64,000 nucleotides of DNA from Scandinavium sp051650185 (GCF_051650185.1 NZ_JBOFIN010000125.1:1-64000); one strand, 5' to 3'; positions 25,338-35,233 are shown, counted from the first letter of the stretch. Numbers and translations are program-made. Notes: a model not told the origin generated them from the letters alone.

Positions 25338-27527
25338 TCAGAACAACACGGAGTAGTTCAGACCAAAGGTGCGTCCACGGCCTTTATAGGTATACAAGCC
25401 CGGAGCGCCATACGTTGGGCTGTAAAGACCCGGCGCGCGTTGGCCCCAGACCGTGGTGTAGTCTTCATCCAGCAGGTTTTCCACGCTAAAGCTGACTTTG
25501 CCCACGGGCAGGGTGTAGCTGCCGAGGAAATCCACCGTGTTATAGCCATCGATTTTGTTGCCGTCGGCGTCAGAGACGTCGAAGGTTTGCGTGCTTTGCA
25601 GACGTAAACCCCAGTCGCCCGGTGCCCAGTTCACCCACGCGCTGAGTTTAGACGGGCTGGCGCTGTCAACCGTCAGCTTCTGCCATTTGCCGTTTTCACG
25701 GGTTTCGGACTTAATGGCGTTGAAGTTCGACCCCAGGCTCCAGTCGCTTTCAGTAAAGAAATAATCGACCTGACCTTCGACACCGTAGATACGACGTTTG
25801 TCGTCCTCAAGGGTGATGGTCATATCCGTTTTATTGATGTTGATGGTTTTATCCGACAACGAATAATAAGCCGCAATCTGCGTGCGCAGGTTGTCACCCG
25901 TCAGACGCCAGCCAAGCTCATACGCATTGACCTTAATCCCGTCCAGGGTGGAGTCATTCACGTTGACGCTGTTGTTCAACTGATAATGGCCATTCACCAG
26001 GCTGTAGTTGCCCGAACCGTAGTACTTGGCGAGATCAGGAATTTCGAAACCTTGTGAGAAGTTAAACCAAAGCTGCTGGCGCTCAGTGAGATGCCCAAGG
26101 ATACCGGCGTTAAAGAGGAAGTTGTTGTAGTCGGTTTTCCCGCCAGGCACAGCATCAGCCGACGTCGCTTTGCCCGTGGCAATGGCCTGCTGCTGCGCGT
26201 AGCCGACAAAATCATCAACTTTGTTTTCGGTGTACTGGTAGCGCACGCCGCCGGAAAGGGTGATGGCATCAATGTCATAGCTCGCCTGCAGGAATGGCCC
26301 CAGGTTGGTGATGCTGTAACCTGGATAACGGCCGACGTTATACGCATTGTCCAGCGTCATGCCGCCGCTGGCTGCCGCTGTGGATAAATCGAAGAATTGC
26401 TGGTTGGCGTTGAAGGATTCATGATCGACATCCACACCCCACGTCAGCATTAAATCATCAACCGGTTTGCTGTTGAGCGTGAGCTTGCCGCCGTAAAAAT
26501 CCGTCTTCTGCTGCGAAGCGCCAATGCTGGTGACTTTCCCTTTGCTCAGGGTAGGGAAGGGGTAATAAGTCAGGCTTTCGTCGCGGTAATAAATCTGCGC
26601 CACCAGTTCCTGACCCCACACGTCGGTATTGGAGTACTGAAGGTTGATCAGATGGCGTTCGGTTCCCGGCAGACGGTCAGAATCGAGGTTGTCTTTGTTG
26701 TAGGCCTGAGCATCACCGGTCACTGCTGAAAAGTTGTCGCCCAGGAACAGGCCGTGTTTGCCGTCTGACTGACTTTTGAAATATTGCGTCGTGAGCTGAA
26801 GTTGCTGGTGGTCATCAATATTGATCGTACCGGTGCCCATCACATCCAGGCGGTCGGAATACTGCAAGCCGGTTTGGGTATTGTCGATGATGACTTCATC
26901 GCCGTTGCCGTCGTACCAGCCACCGTAACGCTGGTATGCGACTGACAAGCGACCGGAGGCATTGTCGTTGCCACCGCTGATGGCCGCAGCCACGTTCTCG
27001 TCATGATCGTTATGGCTGTTGAAACCGCTCTTAGCGCCAGTCTGGAATTCCACTTCTCTGTCGGGCTGGCCCTTTTTCGTCACGATGTTGATAAGCCCGC
27101 CGGTGCTGCCGCCACCGTACAGCGAAGTGGCTCCGGAAATGACTTCAATGTGTGCGATGTTAAACGGATCGATAGAATCAAGCTGGCGGCTGTCGCTGCG
27201 TGAGGAGTTCAGGCGCACGCCGTCAACCATCACCATCATTGAGCGTCCGCGCAGGTTCATGCCGTAGTTGGTGCGCCCCTGGCTGCTGACGTCCATGCCC
27301 GGGATTAACTGAGCCAGCACATCTTTCAGCTCTTTACCGCCCTGAACCTGCTGTTCAATTTCAGCCTGTTCAATAACCCAGGTGGTTTGTGCCATCTCGG
27401 CGACGGTGTGGTTGGCACGGCTGGCAGAGACGACCAGCGTATCGTCTTTGTTATCTTCCGCCATGGCTGAGGCGGAAAGCATGGCAAGCAGGCAAGGGTT
27501 TAACACCCAAAGGCAGGAGCGCTTCAT
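25338..27527 (-). CDS. iutA: IutA-type ferric aerobactin TonB-dependent receptor
   Basis: A 729-residue outer-membrane receptor that follows IutA along its whole length (recalled E. coli IutA is 732). It has a signal peptide ending near SASAMA, a TonB box DTLVVSA, a plug domain (TNYGMNLRGRSMMVMVDGVRLNSSRSDSRQLDS region) and a 22-strand barrel ending in GLNYSVLF with a terminal Phe. It imports ferric aerobactin. No iucABCD synthesis genes are nearby, so it probably uses siderophore made by others, as with chromosomal iutA copies of Klebsiella and Enterobacter. The start is ATG 27527 (MKRSCLW). A Fur box precedes it. Confidence 0.9.
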   Translation of the reverse strand: MKRSCLWVLNPCLLAMLSASAMAEDNKDDTLVVSASRANHTVAEMAQTTWVIEQAEIEQQVQGGKELKDVLAQLIPGMDVSSQGRTNYGMNLRGRSMMVMVDGVRLNSSRSDSRQLDSIDPFNIAHIEVISGATSLYGGGSTGGLINIVTKKGQPDREVEFQTGAKSGFNSHNDHDENVAAAISGGNDNASGRLSVAYQRYGGWYDGNGDEVIIDNTQTGLQYSDRLDVMGTGTINIDDHQQLQLTTQYFKSQSDGKHGLFLGDNFSAVTGDAQAYNKDNLDSDRLPGTERHLINLQYSNTDVWGQELVAQIYYRDESLTYYPFPTLSKGKVTSIGASQQKTDFYGGKLTLNSKPVDDLMLTWGVDVDHESFNANQQFFDLSTAAASGGMTLDNAYNVGRYPGYSITNLGPFLQASYDIDAITLSGGVRYQYTENKVDDFVGYAQQQAIATGKATSADAVPGGKTDYNNFLFNAGILGHLTERQQLWFNFSQGFEIPDLAKYYGSGNYSLVNGHYQLNNSVNVNDSTLDGIKVNAYELGWRLTGDNLRTQIAAYYSLSDKTININKTDMTITLEDDKRRIYGVEGQVDYFFTESDWSLGSNFNAIKSETRENGKWQKLTVDSASPSKLSAWVNWAPGDWGLRLQSTQTFDVSDADGNKIDGYNTVDFLGSYTLPVGKVSFSVENLLDEDYTTVWGQRAPGLYSPTYGAPGLYTYKGRGRTFGLNYSVLF

Positions 27528-27570
27528 CGTTATGGATCCCCAAAGGTATGACAAGGTGTGTTTAAATATT

Positions 27571-27589
27571 GATAATAATTATCGTTATG
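27571..27589. promoter_or_regulatory. Fur box upstream of iutA
   Basis: GATAATAATTATCGTTATG matches 15 of 19 positions of the Fur consensus. Further GATA/CATT repeats overlap it up to about 27606. It lies 44 bases before the iutA start, so repression by Fe-Fur is expected. Confidence 0.75.
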
Positions 27590-27691
27590 ATATTCATTAT
27601 TGATAACTTAACAACCCGTTTTGTCATATCTGGTTTCATTATCTCCATGATTTACCCACACTTTGTGGCAGTATTGGTTTGATGAAGGCAT

Positions 27692-27717
27692 AAAAAAACG
27701 CGCCCGGAGGCGCGTTT
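27692..27717 (-). terminator. Terminator of dsbB
   Basis: A 9-bp stem AAACGCGCC/GGCGCGTTT with a 4-base loop, followed on the minus strand by more T. Confidence 0.85.
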
Positions 27718-27740
27718 CGATGGGACAGACTGGCTTTTAT

Positions 27741-28271
27741 TTAGCGTCCGAACAGGTCACGTTTCTTTGGCTTGAAAGGCTGAGCAATCAGCACCAGCAA
27801 CGCAACAATCAGGAATGCTGCAAAGATACCAACCAGCCATTGCGGCATTTCAAGACTCAGAAATTCCCACTGGCGTACGGAGCAGTCACCGCTGGCCACG
27901 AATACCTGAGGCAGCCATTTATCCAAAGGCAGCCATGTCGGGAAGCGGGCAGCAAAGTCGCAGGTCTGGAACGGAGAAGGGTGAAGCTGAATCATGGTGT
28001 GTTCCCATGCCAGCTGGAGCCCGCGAATTGCGCTGTAAATCCAGATTGCAATGGCGGCTAAACGTAACGGCGATTTTGGCGTAATGGCACCCACAATACC
28101 TGCACCCATCACACCGAACAGCGCGCAACGCTCGTAGATGCAAAGAACACAAGGTTTCAGCAGCATCACGTGCTGGAACCACAGCGCCACCATCTCCAGC
28201 GCAAAAGCGGTCAACGCTAATAACAACCATGCTCCGCGACCGCGTGAGCACTGGTTTAAAAATCGCAACAT
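27741..28271 (-). CDS. dsbB: Disulfide bond formation protein DsbB
   Basis: The 176-residue quinone reductase of the inner membrane that reoxidises DsbA. It has four helices, the first periplasmic pair C41-VL-C44, and a second pair in SPFQTC and ASGDC (C104 and C130 by E. coli numbering). The length equals E. coli DsbB. ATG 28271 is chosen because AGGGA is seven bases upstream; the ATG two codons earlier is too close to it. It lies downstream of nhaB on the same strand. Confidence 0.97.
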   Translation of the reverse strand: MLRFLNQCSRGRGAWLLLALTAFALEMVALWFQHVMLLKPCVLCIYERCALFGVMGAGIVGAITPKSPLRLAAIAIWIYSAIRGLQLAWEHTMIQLHPSPFQTCDFAARFPTWLPLDKWLPQVFVASGDCSVRQWEFLSLEMPQWLVGIFAAFLIVALLVLIAQPFKPKKRDLFGR

Positions 28272-28406
28272 AATCATTTCCCTGGAACGTGCTAAGACAC
28301 CGCAGTGTAAACGAAAACATTTACCGCGCCACTATGCCGACCGAAATTATTGCGTAAAAGGGTGTGAAACGCCCGGGAAAATGCCTGGGCGTCAATCAGA
28401 ACAGGC

Positions 28407-29963
28407 TTAATGTAGCGGTAGCGGGGTGCTGCTGATTAAGCCTTTAGCCGTCAGCCATTCGGTGTAAGGGATGAGTGTCAGCTCCACACACAGTAACCCG
28501 ACCAGCGTCAGAACGAGGGTATAAGGCAATGCCATCCACACCATTCTGCCGTAGGAAAGGCGAATGAGTGGCGCCAGCGCTGACGTGAGCAGGAACAGGA
28601 ATGCGGCCTGACCGTTCGGCGTCGCAACCGAAGGCAGGTTGGTTCCGGTATTAATGGCAACGGCCAACATCTCGAACTGCGGCAGGGTAATTGCACCCTG
28701 TTCGAGCGCGGTTTTGGCTTCATTGATGTAAACCGTCCCCACAAACACGTTATCGGAAATGGATGAGAGTAACCCGTTGAACAAATAGAACAGCGACAGC
28801 TGAGCGTGCGGGGAGGCTTGCAGCACAAACTCGATAATCGGGGCAAACAGGCGCTGATCGATAATGACCGCGACCACTGCGAAAAACACCGTCAGCAGAG
28901 CGGTAAAAGGCAACGCTTCGGTGAAGGCCTTACCAATAGCATGTTCATCCGTCACTCCGGTCAGAGACGTCGCCAAAATGATCACCGTCAGGCCAATTAA
29001 GCCGACTTCTGCAAGATGCAGCGCAAGCGCCACCACCAACCAGACGCCGATAATGCCCTGAACAACCAGCTTCAGTGTTTCCTGGCGCGTACGCTGTTCA
29101 CGGCTGCGGGTATCATAATCTTTCAGAACCTCACGGACGCTCTCCGGCAACTGCTCGCCATAGCCAAACCACCTGAATTTCTCGACCAGCAGGCAGGTGA
29201 GCAAGCCACAGACGAAGACGGGCAGGGAAACAGGCAGCATACGCAGGAAGAACTCACCAAAATGCCAGCCCGCCGTTTTGGCAATGATCAGATTCTGAGG
29301 TTCGCCCACCATGGTCATCACGCCGCCAAGTGCGGTACCGACACCCGCGTGCATCATCAGACTGCGCAAGAAACCCCGGAATTGCTCCAGAACCTCGCGA
29401 TTGTGGATCTCAATATGGCTGTCATCGAGCATGTCATTGTCGTTAGGCCGAGAGGAGGCGACACGATGATAAATGCCATAGAAGCCCACGGCGACGCTGA
29501 TAATCACCGCCACAACGGTCAAAGCATCAAGGAAAGCGGACAAAAACGCGGCGGCGAGACAAAAAGCGAGCGAAAGCACCTGTTTGCTGCGAATGGATAA
29601 CAGCAGGCGCGTGAAGATGAACAGCAGAAGCTGCTTCATGAAATAGATGCCCGCGACCATAAACACCAGCAGCAGGAGGACTTCGAGATTCCCGGCAATT
29701 TCTTCGCGCACGTGTTCGGCGGTGGTCATGCCAATCGCTACGCCTTCAATCGCCAGCAGGCCGCCAGGCAGTAGGGGATAGCATTTCAGGGCCATCGCGA
29801 GCGTAAAGATAAACTCTGCCACCAGTAGCCACCCGGCTACAAACGGCTCGATAAAGAAGACAATCGGGTTGATGACCAGGAAGATGAGAAGCGTTAGCTT
29901 GTACCAGTCAGGTGACTGACCCAGAAAATTGCGCCACAGCGCACGAGAGGTTGATATTTCCAC
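28407..29963 (-). CDS. nhaB: Na+/H+ antiporter NhaB
   Basis: A 518-residue inner-membrane antiporter with about twelve helices, slightly longer than E. coli NhaB (513). It exports Na+ for H+ and supports pH and salt homeostasis. The family segments FLSAFLDALTVVAV and NGLLSSISDNVFVG are intact. It starts with GTG at 29963 (MEISTSRALWRN). It is divergent from fadR, as in E. coli. Confidence 0.96.
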   Translation of the reverse strand: MEISTSRALWRNFLGQSPDWYKLTLLIFLVINPIVFFIEPFVAGWLLVAEFIFTLAMALKCYPLLPGGLLAIEGVAIGMTTAEHVREEIAGNLEVLLLLVFMVAGIYFMKQLLLFIFTRLLLSIRSKQVLSLAFCLAAAFLSAFLDALTVVAVIISVAVGFYGIYHRVASSRPNDNDMLDDSHIEIHNREVLEQFRGFLRSLMMHAGVGTALGGVMTMVGEPQNLIIAKTAGWHFGEFFLRMLPVSLPVFVCGLLTCLLVEKFRWFGYGEQLPESVREVLKDYDTRSREQRTRQETLKLVVQGIIGVWLVVALALHLAEVGLIGLTVIILATSLTGVTDEHAIGKAFTEALPFTALLTVFFAVVAVIIDQRLFAPIIEFVLQASPHAQLSLFYLFNGLLSSISDNVFVGTVYINEAKTALEQGAITLPQFEMLAVAINTGTNLPSVATPNGQAAFLFLLTSALAPLIRLSYGRMVWMALPYTLVLTLVGLLCVELTLIPYTEWLTAKGLISSTPLPLH

Positions 29964-30125
29964 GACAGAGTTCCGATCCCGTCAAAAGAATTCAGTTTCC
30001 TGAAAGAGAGGAGGAAGTATCGTGCCTGAGCGCGCGGGGATCAAGCGAAGCGGGTGTTACAATTTTGAGAAAATGAAACGGCGATCCCGTTTAATTGCAG
30101 CACTGTGCTATCTGCCCCCTCCCGG

Positions 30126-30142
30126 CTCTGGTATGATGAGTG
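30126..30142 (+). promoter_or_regulatory. fadR promoter with extended -10 and FadR-like sequence
   Basis: TGGTATGAT is an extended -10 about 40 bases before the fadR ATG. The surrounding CTCTGGTATGATGAGTG also resembles the fadD FadR operator (CTGGT...GA...GT), which would allow autoregulation. The resemblance may simply follow from the -10. Confidence 0.45.
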
Positions 30143-30177
30143 CCATATTTGCAACGCTGTGTAATGGAAATCTCACT

Positions 30178-30897
30178 ATGGTCATTAAGGCGCAGAGCCC
30201 GGCGGGTTTCGCGGAAGAGTACATCATTGAAAGTATCTGGAATAACCGCTTCCCCCCTGGAACCATCCTGCCAGCAGAGCGTGAACTTTCTGAACTGATC
30301 GGCGTAACACGCACAACGTTACGCGAAGTGTTGCAACGACTGGCCCGTGACGGCTGGTTGACCATTCAGCATGGCAAACCGACGAAGGTCAATAATTTCT
30401 GGGAAACGTCAGGCTTAAACATTCTCGAAACGTTGGCTCGTCTGGATCACGATCGCGTCCCACAGCTGATTGATAACTTGCTCTCTGTGCGCACCAACAT
30501 CGCGACCATCTTTATTCGTACCGCTTTCCGCCAGCATCCTGAAGATGCTCTGGCCGTGCTGGCGACGGCGCGTGAAGTGGAAGATCATGCCGATGCGTTC
30601 GCTGAACTCGATTACAGCATTTTCCGCGGCCTGGCGTTTGCTTCCGGTAACCCGATTTACGGTCTGATCCTGAACGGCATGAAAGGCCTGTATACCCGCA
30701 TCGGTCGTCACTATTTTGCCAGCCCTGAAGCACGCAGCCTGGCGCTGGGCTTCTACCATCAGCTGGCAAAAGTGTGCGAGCAAGGTCTGCACGATCAGGT
30801 CTATGAAACCGTGCGTCGCTATGGTCATGAGTCCGGGCTTATCTGGCACAAAATGCAGAAGACGATGCCGGGCGATTTGGCTCTTCACGGGCGTTAA
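30178..30897 (+). CDS. fadR: Fatty acid metabolism transcription factor FadR
   Basis: A 239-residue GntR-family regulator, the same length as E. coli FadR. It has an N-terminal winged helix (about 1-75, with PAERELSELIGVTRTTLREVLQRLARDGWL) and a C-terminal acyl-CoA-binding domain. It represses fad genes and activates fabA/fabB/iclR until long-chain acyl-CoA is bound. The start is ATG 30178 (MVIKAQSPAGF); the longer open frame runs through the promoter. A target operator lies before fadD in this window. Confidence 0.97.
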   Translation: MVIKAQSPAGFAEEYIIESIWNNRFPPGTILPAERELSELIGVTRTTLREVLQRLARDGWLTIQHGKPTKVNNFWETSGLNILETLARLDHDRVPQLIDNLLSVRTNIATIFIRTAFRQHPEDALAVLATAREVEDHADAFAELDYSIFRGLAFASGNPIYGLILNGMKGLYTRIGRHYFASPEARSLALGFYHQLAKVCEQGLHDQVYETVRRYGHESGLIWHKMQKTMPGDLALHGR

Positions 30898-30909
30898 TCA
30901 TACGAAAAT

Positions 30910-30992
30910 GCCCGGTGGCGGCTTCGCCTTACCGGGCCTGGAAGCTGATGGCTCTGATTTTGCAGGCCGGGCAAGCGCATGCGCCGCCCGGC
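30910..30992. repeat. REP pair (BIME) between fadR and ycgB
   Basis: Inverted REP units at 30910-30940 and 30962-30992. The second ends in CCGGC followed by TTTTT, so it may also end fadR transcription. Confidence 0.8.
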
Positions 30993-31002
30993 TTTTTAAT
31001 GT

Positions 31003-32535
31003 CTAAAGCAAATTCTGCCTCGGCGGGCAACGTTCCAGCAATTCCACGCTGCCATCGGCATTCTGCTGCTCAAGCAACACGTCAAATCCCCACAGACGGT
31101 GCACATGTTTCAACACTTCCCGACGCCCCATATCCAGCGGTGCGCGGTTATGAGGCACGTAGCGCAACGTCAGCGAACGATCTCCGCGTAAATCCACATT
31201 CCAGACCTGAATATTCGGCTCCAGGTTACTCAGGTTGTACTGGGAGGAGAGGCGATTACGAATTTCACGGTAGCCTTCCTCGTTGTGGATCGCCGAAATT
31301 TCGAGGTAGTTGTTGTGATCGTCATCAAGCACGGTGAACAGGCGGAAATCTCGCATCACTTTTGGTGACAGGAACTGGCTGATAAAGCTTTCATCTTTGA
31401 AATCCCGCATCGCGAAATGCAGCGTTTCGAGCCAGTCGGAGCCCGCAATATCCGGGAACCAGTACTTATCTTCTTCGGTAGGCGACTGACAAATTCGCTT
31501 GATGTCCTGGAACATCGCAAAGCCCAGCGCGTAAGGGTTAATACCGCTATACCAGGGGCTGTTGTACGGAGGCTGGAACACCACGTTAGTATGGCTGTGC
31601 AGGAACTCCAGCATAAAGCGCTCGGTCACTTTCCCTTCGTCATACAGGTGATTCAGAATGGTGTAGTGCCAGAACGTCGCCCAGCCTTCGTTCATCACCT
31701 GAGTCTGCTTCTGCGGATAGAAATACTGGCTTACCTTGCGCACGATACGCAGGATCTCACGCTGCCAGGACTCCAGCAGCGGCGCGTTTTTCTCCATAAA
31801 ATAGAGAATGTTTTCCTGCGGTTCGGAAGGATAACGCCGCGCTTCGGCGACAATTTTCTCTTCCTCTTTCTTCGGCAGCGTACGCCACAGGGTATTCACC
31901 TGGCTTTGCAGATACTCTTCCCGGCTTTTCTGCCGGGCTTTCTCCTCCTGCAAGGAGATTTTCTGCGGACGTTTATAGCGGTCAACGCCGTAGTTCATCA
32001 GCGCATGACAGGAGTCGAGCAGCTTCTCGACCTCATCCACGCCATAGCGCTCTTCGCACTCGGTAATGTATTTGCGGGCGAAAATCAGGTAATCGACAAT
32101 CGAGCTGGCGTCAGTCCAGCTGCGGAACAGGTAGTTATTCTTGAAGAAAGAGTTATGCCCGTAGCAGGCGTGCGCCATCACCAGTGCCTGCATGGTCATG
32201 GTGTTCTCTTCCATCAAATAGGCGATACACGGGTTGGAGTTAATGACGATTTCATAGGCCAGCCCCTGCTGCCCATGCTTATACAGCCGCTCGGTTTCGA
32301 TGAACTTCTTGCCGAACGACCAGTGGGTATAGTTGATGGGCATCCCGACGCTGGAGTAGGCATCCATCATCTGTTCGGAGGTAATGACTTCGATTTGGTG
32401 AGGATAGGTGTCAAGACGGTACAGTTTCGCCACCCGATCGATTTCCGCCAGATAGGTATCCAGCAGCTCGAAGGTCCAGTCGGGTCCATCGCTCAGACGT
32501 GTGGTGTCCTTATTCATGGAGTCAATCGTAGCCAT
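31003..32535 (-). CDS. ycgB: SpoVR-family protein YcgB
   Basis: A 510-residue protein nearly identical to E. coli YcgB, of the SpoVR family. SpoVR is named for a Bacillus spore-cortex gene; in enterobacteria ycgB is a sigma-S-type stress gene often linked in regulation with yeaGH (established knowledge). The family segments MAHACYGHNSFFKNNYLF and MNEGWATFWHY, with possible metal-binding His and Glu residues, are intact. The biochemical role is unknown. Confidence 0.95.
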   Translation of the reverse strand: MATIDSMNKDTTRLSDGPDWTFELLDTYLAEIDRVAKLYRLDTYPHQIEVITSEQMMDAYSSVGMPINYTHWSFGKKFIETERLYKHGQQGLAYEIVINSNPCIAYLMEENTMTMQALVMAHACYGHNSFFKNNYLFRSWTDASSIVDYLIFARKYITECEERYGVDEVEKLLDSCHALMNYGVDRYKRPQKISLQEEKARQKSREEYLQSQVNTLWRTLPKKEEEKIVAEARRYPSEPQENILYFMEKNAPLLESWQREILRIVRKVSQYFYPQKQTQVMNEGWATFWHYTILNHLYDEGKVTERFMLEFLHSHTNVVFQPPYNSPWYSGINPYALGFAMFQDIKRICQSPTEEDKYWFPDIAGSDWLETLHFAMRDFKDESFISQFLSPKVMRDFRLFTVLDDDHNNYLEISAIHNEEGYREIRNRLSSQYNLSNLEPNIQVWNVDLRGDRSLTLRYVPHNRAPLDMGRREVLKHVHRLWGFDVLLEQQNADGSVELLERCPPRQNLL

Positions 32536-32751
32536 TAGCGCGCCCTCGTTGTTGATGGCCCTCTCTGTCTGGAGAGCCTCATATCAAGAATAGAACACTC
32601 AAAACGTAATGCGCGATCGGCAAAATATTTTCTTCGCGATTTCCCTGCGTCAACGGCGATGTATTGGCTTATTTGCAGGATTTTGTGCTGACGAATTCCG
32701 GGCGGGAGCAAAAGATCGCAAATCCTTGCATACCTTTATCGCGCGGCCGGT

Positions 32752-32767
32752 TGTGAGGTAAGTCACC
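32752..32767 (+). promoter_or_regulatory. CRP site upstream of dadAX
   Basis: TGTGAGGTAAGTCACC matches the TGTGA-N6-TCACA consensus at nine of ten positions. It lies about 88 bases before the dadA start. In E. coli dadAX is catabolite-sensitive and induced by alanine through Lrp. The rest of the 319-bp ycgB/dadA region is AT-rich from 32760 onward and shows no further clear element. Confidence 0.7.
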
Positions 32768-32854
32768 ATAAATAAAGCGTATGTTGAATAATATTTTCAA
32801 CTGGGTTATCAATTTGTAATCAGAAGATTGTTCTTTTACGAATCTGGAGTCGCT

Positions 32855-34153
32855 ATGCGAATCGTCATCCTGGGAAGTGGGGTTGTGGGCGTGGCCAGCG
32901 CCTGGTATTTGCGCCAGGCCGGGCATGAAGTCACGGTGATCGACAGGGAACCGGGCCCAGCGCTGGAAACCAGTGCGGCGAATGCCGGGCAGATCTCACC
33001 GGGCTATGCCGCACCCTGGGCTGCACCGGGTGTGCCACTGAAAGCCATCAAATGGATGTTCCAGCGCCACGCACCGCTGGCAATCAGCCTGGACGGCACC
33101 CAGTTCCAGTTAAAATGGATGTGGCAGATGCTTCGCAACTGCGACACCCGCCACTACATGGAAAACAAAGGTCGCATGGTCCGCCTGGCGGAATACAGCC
33201 GCGACTGCCTGAAAGCCCTGCGTGATACCACGGGCATCGAATACGAAGGTCGTCAGGGCGGCACCCTGCAGCTGTTCCGTACGGAACAACAGTATGAGAA
33301 CGCCACTCGCGACATCGCCGTATTACAGGATGCTGGCGTCCCTTATCAGCTGCTTGAAGCCAGCCGCCTGGCGGAAGTTGAACCCGCGCTGGCAGAGGTT
33401 GCGCACAAGCTCACGGGCGGCCTGCGTCTGCCAAACGATGAAACCGGCGACTGTCAGCTGTTCACGCAGCGCCTGGCGAAAATGGCGGAAGAAGCAGGGG
33501 TGACGTTTCGCTTTACTACGCCAGTGGATCGTCTACTGTCTGAGGGCGACCAGATCTACGGCGTGAAATGCGGCGATGAAATTATCAAAGCGGATGCTTA
33601 TGTGATGGCGTTCGGCTCTTATTCCACCGCGATGCTCAAAGGTATTCTCGATATTCCTGTCTACCCGCTGAAAGGGTACTCGCTGACCATTCCGGTGAAA
33701 GAAGACAATGGCGCGCCGGTTTCAACTATCCTTGATGAAACTTACAAGATTGCGATCACGCGTTTCGATAATCGTATCCGCGTGGGCGGGATGGCAGAAA
33801 TTGTCGGCTTTAACACCGAGCTGTTACAGCCACGTCGAGAAACGCTGGAGATGGTGGTGCGCGATCTGTTCCCGCGCGGTGGTCACGTTGAGCAGGCCAC
33901 GTTCTGGACAGGTTTGCGCCCGATGACACCAGATGGCACGCCGGTTGTGGGCCGCACGCCATTTAAGAATCTCTGGACGAACACCGGGCATGGCACGCTC
34001 GGCTGGACCATGGCTTGTGGCTCCGGAAAGCTGTTGAGTGACCTGATCTCAGGCCGCACGCCTGCCATTCCTTACGATGATTTGAGCGCCGCCCGCTATC
34101 AATCTGGCTTTACGCCGTCGCGCCCACAGCATTTGCACGGCGCACACAACTAA
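32855..34153 (+). CDS. dadA: D-amino acid dehydrogenase DadA
   Basis: A 432-residue membrane-associated flavoprotein, the same length as E. coli DadA. It oxidises D-alanine and other D-amino acids to 2-oxo acids and passes electrons to the respiratory chain. The FAD-binding GSGVVG (7-12) lies at the N-terminus. The start is ATG 32855 with TGGAG upstream. It forms an operon with dadX (9-bp gap) for alanine catabolism. Confidence 0.97.
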   Translation: MRIVILGSGVVGVASAWYLRQAGHEVTVIDREPGPALETSAANAGQISPGYAAPWAAPGVPLKAIKWMFQRHAPLAISLDGTQFQLKWMWQMLRNCDTRHYMENKGRMVRLAEYSRDCLKALRDTTGIEYEGRQGGTLQLFRTEQQYENATRDIAVLQDAGVPYQLLEASRLAEVEPALAEVAHKLTGGLRLPNDETGDCQLFTQRLAKMAEEAGVTFRFTTPVDRLLSEGDQIYGVKCGDEIIKADAYVMAFGSYSTAMLKGILDIPVYPLKGYSLTIPVKEDNGAPVSTILDETYKIAITRFDNRIRVGGMAEIVGFNTELLQPRRETLEMVVRDLFPRGGHVEQATFWTGLRPMTPDGTPVVGRTPFKNLWTNTGHGTLGWTMACGSGKLLSDLISGRTPAIPYDDLSAARYQSGFTPSRPQHLHGAHN

Positions 34154-34162
34154 GGAGCAGTT

Positions 34163-35233
34163 ATGTCTCGTCCTGTTCTCGCCAGCCTTGATTTACAGGC
34201 GCTACGGCAGAACCTCTCCGTTGTTCGCCGCGCGGCACCGGATTCTCGCGTCTGGTCAGTGGTGAAGGCCAATGCCTACGGTCACGGTCTGGAACGTATC
34301 TGGGGAGCATTGAACGATACCGATGGCTTCGCGTTGCTCAATCTGGAAGAGGCCATCCTGCTGCGTGAGCGCGGCTGGAAAGGCCCGATCCTGATGCTGG
34401 AAGGCTTTTTCCACGCCGAAGATTTACCGCTCTATGACCAGTACCGGCTGACCACGACAGTACACAGCAACTGGCAGCTCAAAGCGCTGCAAAATGCACG
34501 CCTGCAGGCACCGCTGGATGTCTACGTGAAGGTGAACAGCGGCATGAACCGCCTGGGGTTCACGCCGGACAAAATTCATACCGTCTGGCAACAGCTGCGT
34601 GGGATGAGTAACGTCAGCGACATGACGCTGATGTCGCATTTTGCCGACGCGGAAAATCCGGACGGTATTGTTGAGGCAATGGCGCAGATTGAGCAGGCGG
34701 CGGAGGGGCTCAACTGCTCACGCTCGCTGTCGAACTCCGCCGCCACGCTCTGGCATCCTGAAGCGCATTTCGACTGGGTTCGTCCGGGGATTGTGCTCTA
34801 CGGCGCATCTCCGTCCGGAAAATGGCAGGATATCGCCAACAGCGGACTGAAACCGGTGATGACGCTCAGCAGTGAAATTATCGGCGTGCAAAATCTGAAA
34901 CCGGGGGACACCGTCGGCTATGGTCGCTGCTACACCGCAACGCAGGAGCAGCGCATCGGGATTGTCGCCTGCGGGTATGCTGATGGTTATCCGCGTATTG
35001 CACCAGACGGCACGCCGGTGCTGGTGGACGGCATCCGCACAGGAACCGTAGGACGCGTCTCAATGGATATGCTGGCGGTGGATTTAACACCCTGTCCGCA
35101 AGCAGGCATCGGCACGCCGGTGGAGCTGTGGGGGAAAGAGATTAAAATCGATGATGTGGCAAACTGCTGCGGCACGGTAGGGTATGAGCTGATGTGCGCT
35201 TTGGCACCGAGAGTGCCTGTTATTGCAGGGTAG
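34163..35233 (+). CDS. dadX: Catabolic alanine racemase DadX
   Basis: A 356-residue PLP enzyme that converts L-alanine to D-alanine, which DadA then oxidises. The PLP lysine is K35 in VVKANAYGHG, and the second catalytic tyrosine lies in TVGYGRCY. The operon position after dadA marks it as the catabolic racemase, not the biosynthetic Alr. GGAG precedes the ATG. Confidence 0.96.
   Translation: MSRPVLASLDLQALRQNLSVVRRAAPDSRVWSVVKANAYGHGLERIWGALNDTDGFALLNLEEAILLRERGWKGPILMLEGFFHAEDLPLYDQYRLTTTVHSNWQLKALQNARLQAPLDVYVKVNSGMNRLGFTPDKIHTVWQQLRGMSNVSDMTLMSHFADAENPDGIVEAMAQIEQAAEGLNCSRSLSNSAATLWHPEAHFDWVRPGIVLYGASPSGKWQDIANSGLKPVMTLSSEIIGVQNLKPGDTVGYGRCYTATQEQRIGIVACGYADGYPRIAPDGTPVLVDGIRTGTVGRVSMDMLAVDLTPCPQAGIGTPVELWGKEIKIDDVANCCGTVGYELMCALAPRVPVIAG

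Noticed and set aside
31417..32538. 373-codon open frame antisense to ycgB
   Set aside because: It covers the conserved ycgB coding region; its openness follows from the codon bias of ycgB. There is no independent start signal or recognisable domain.
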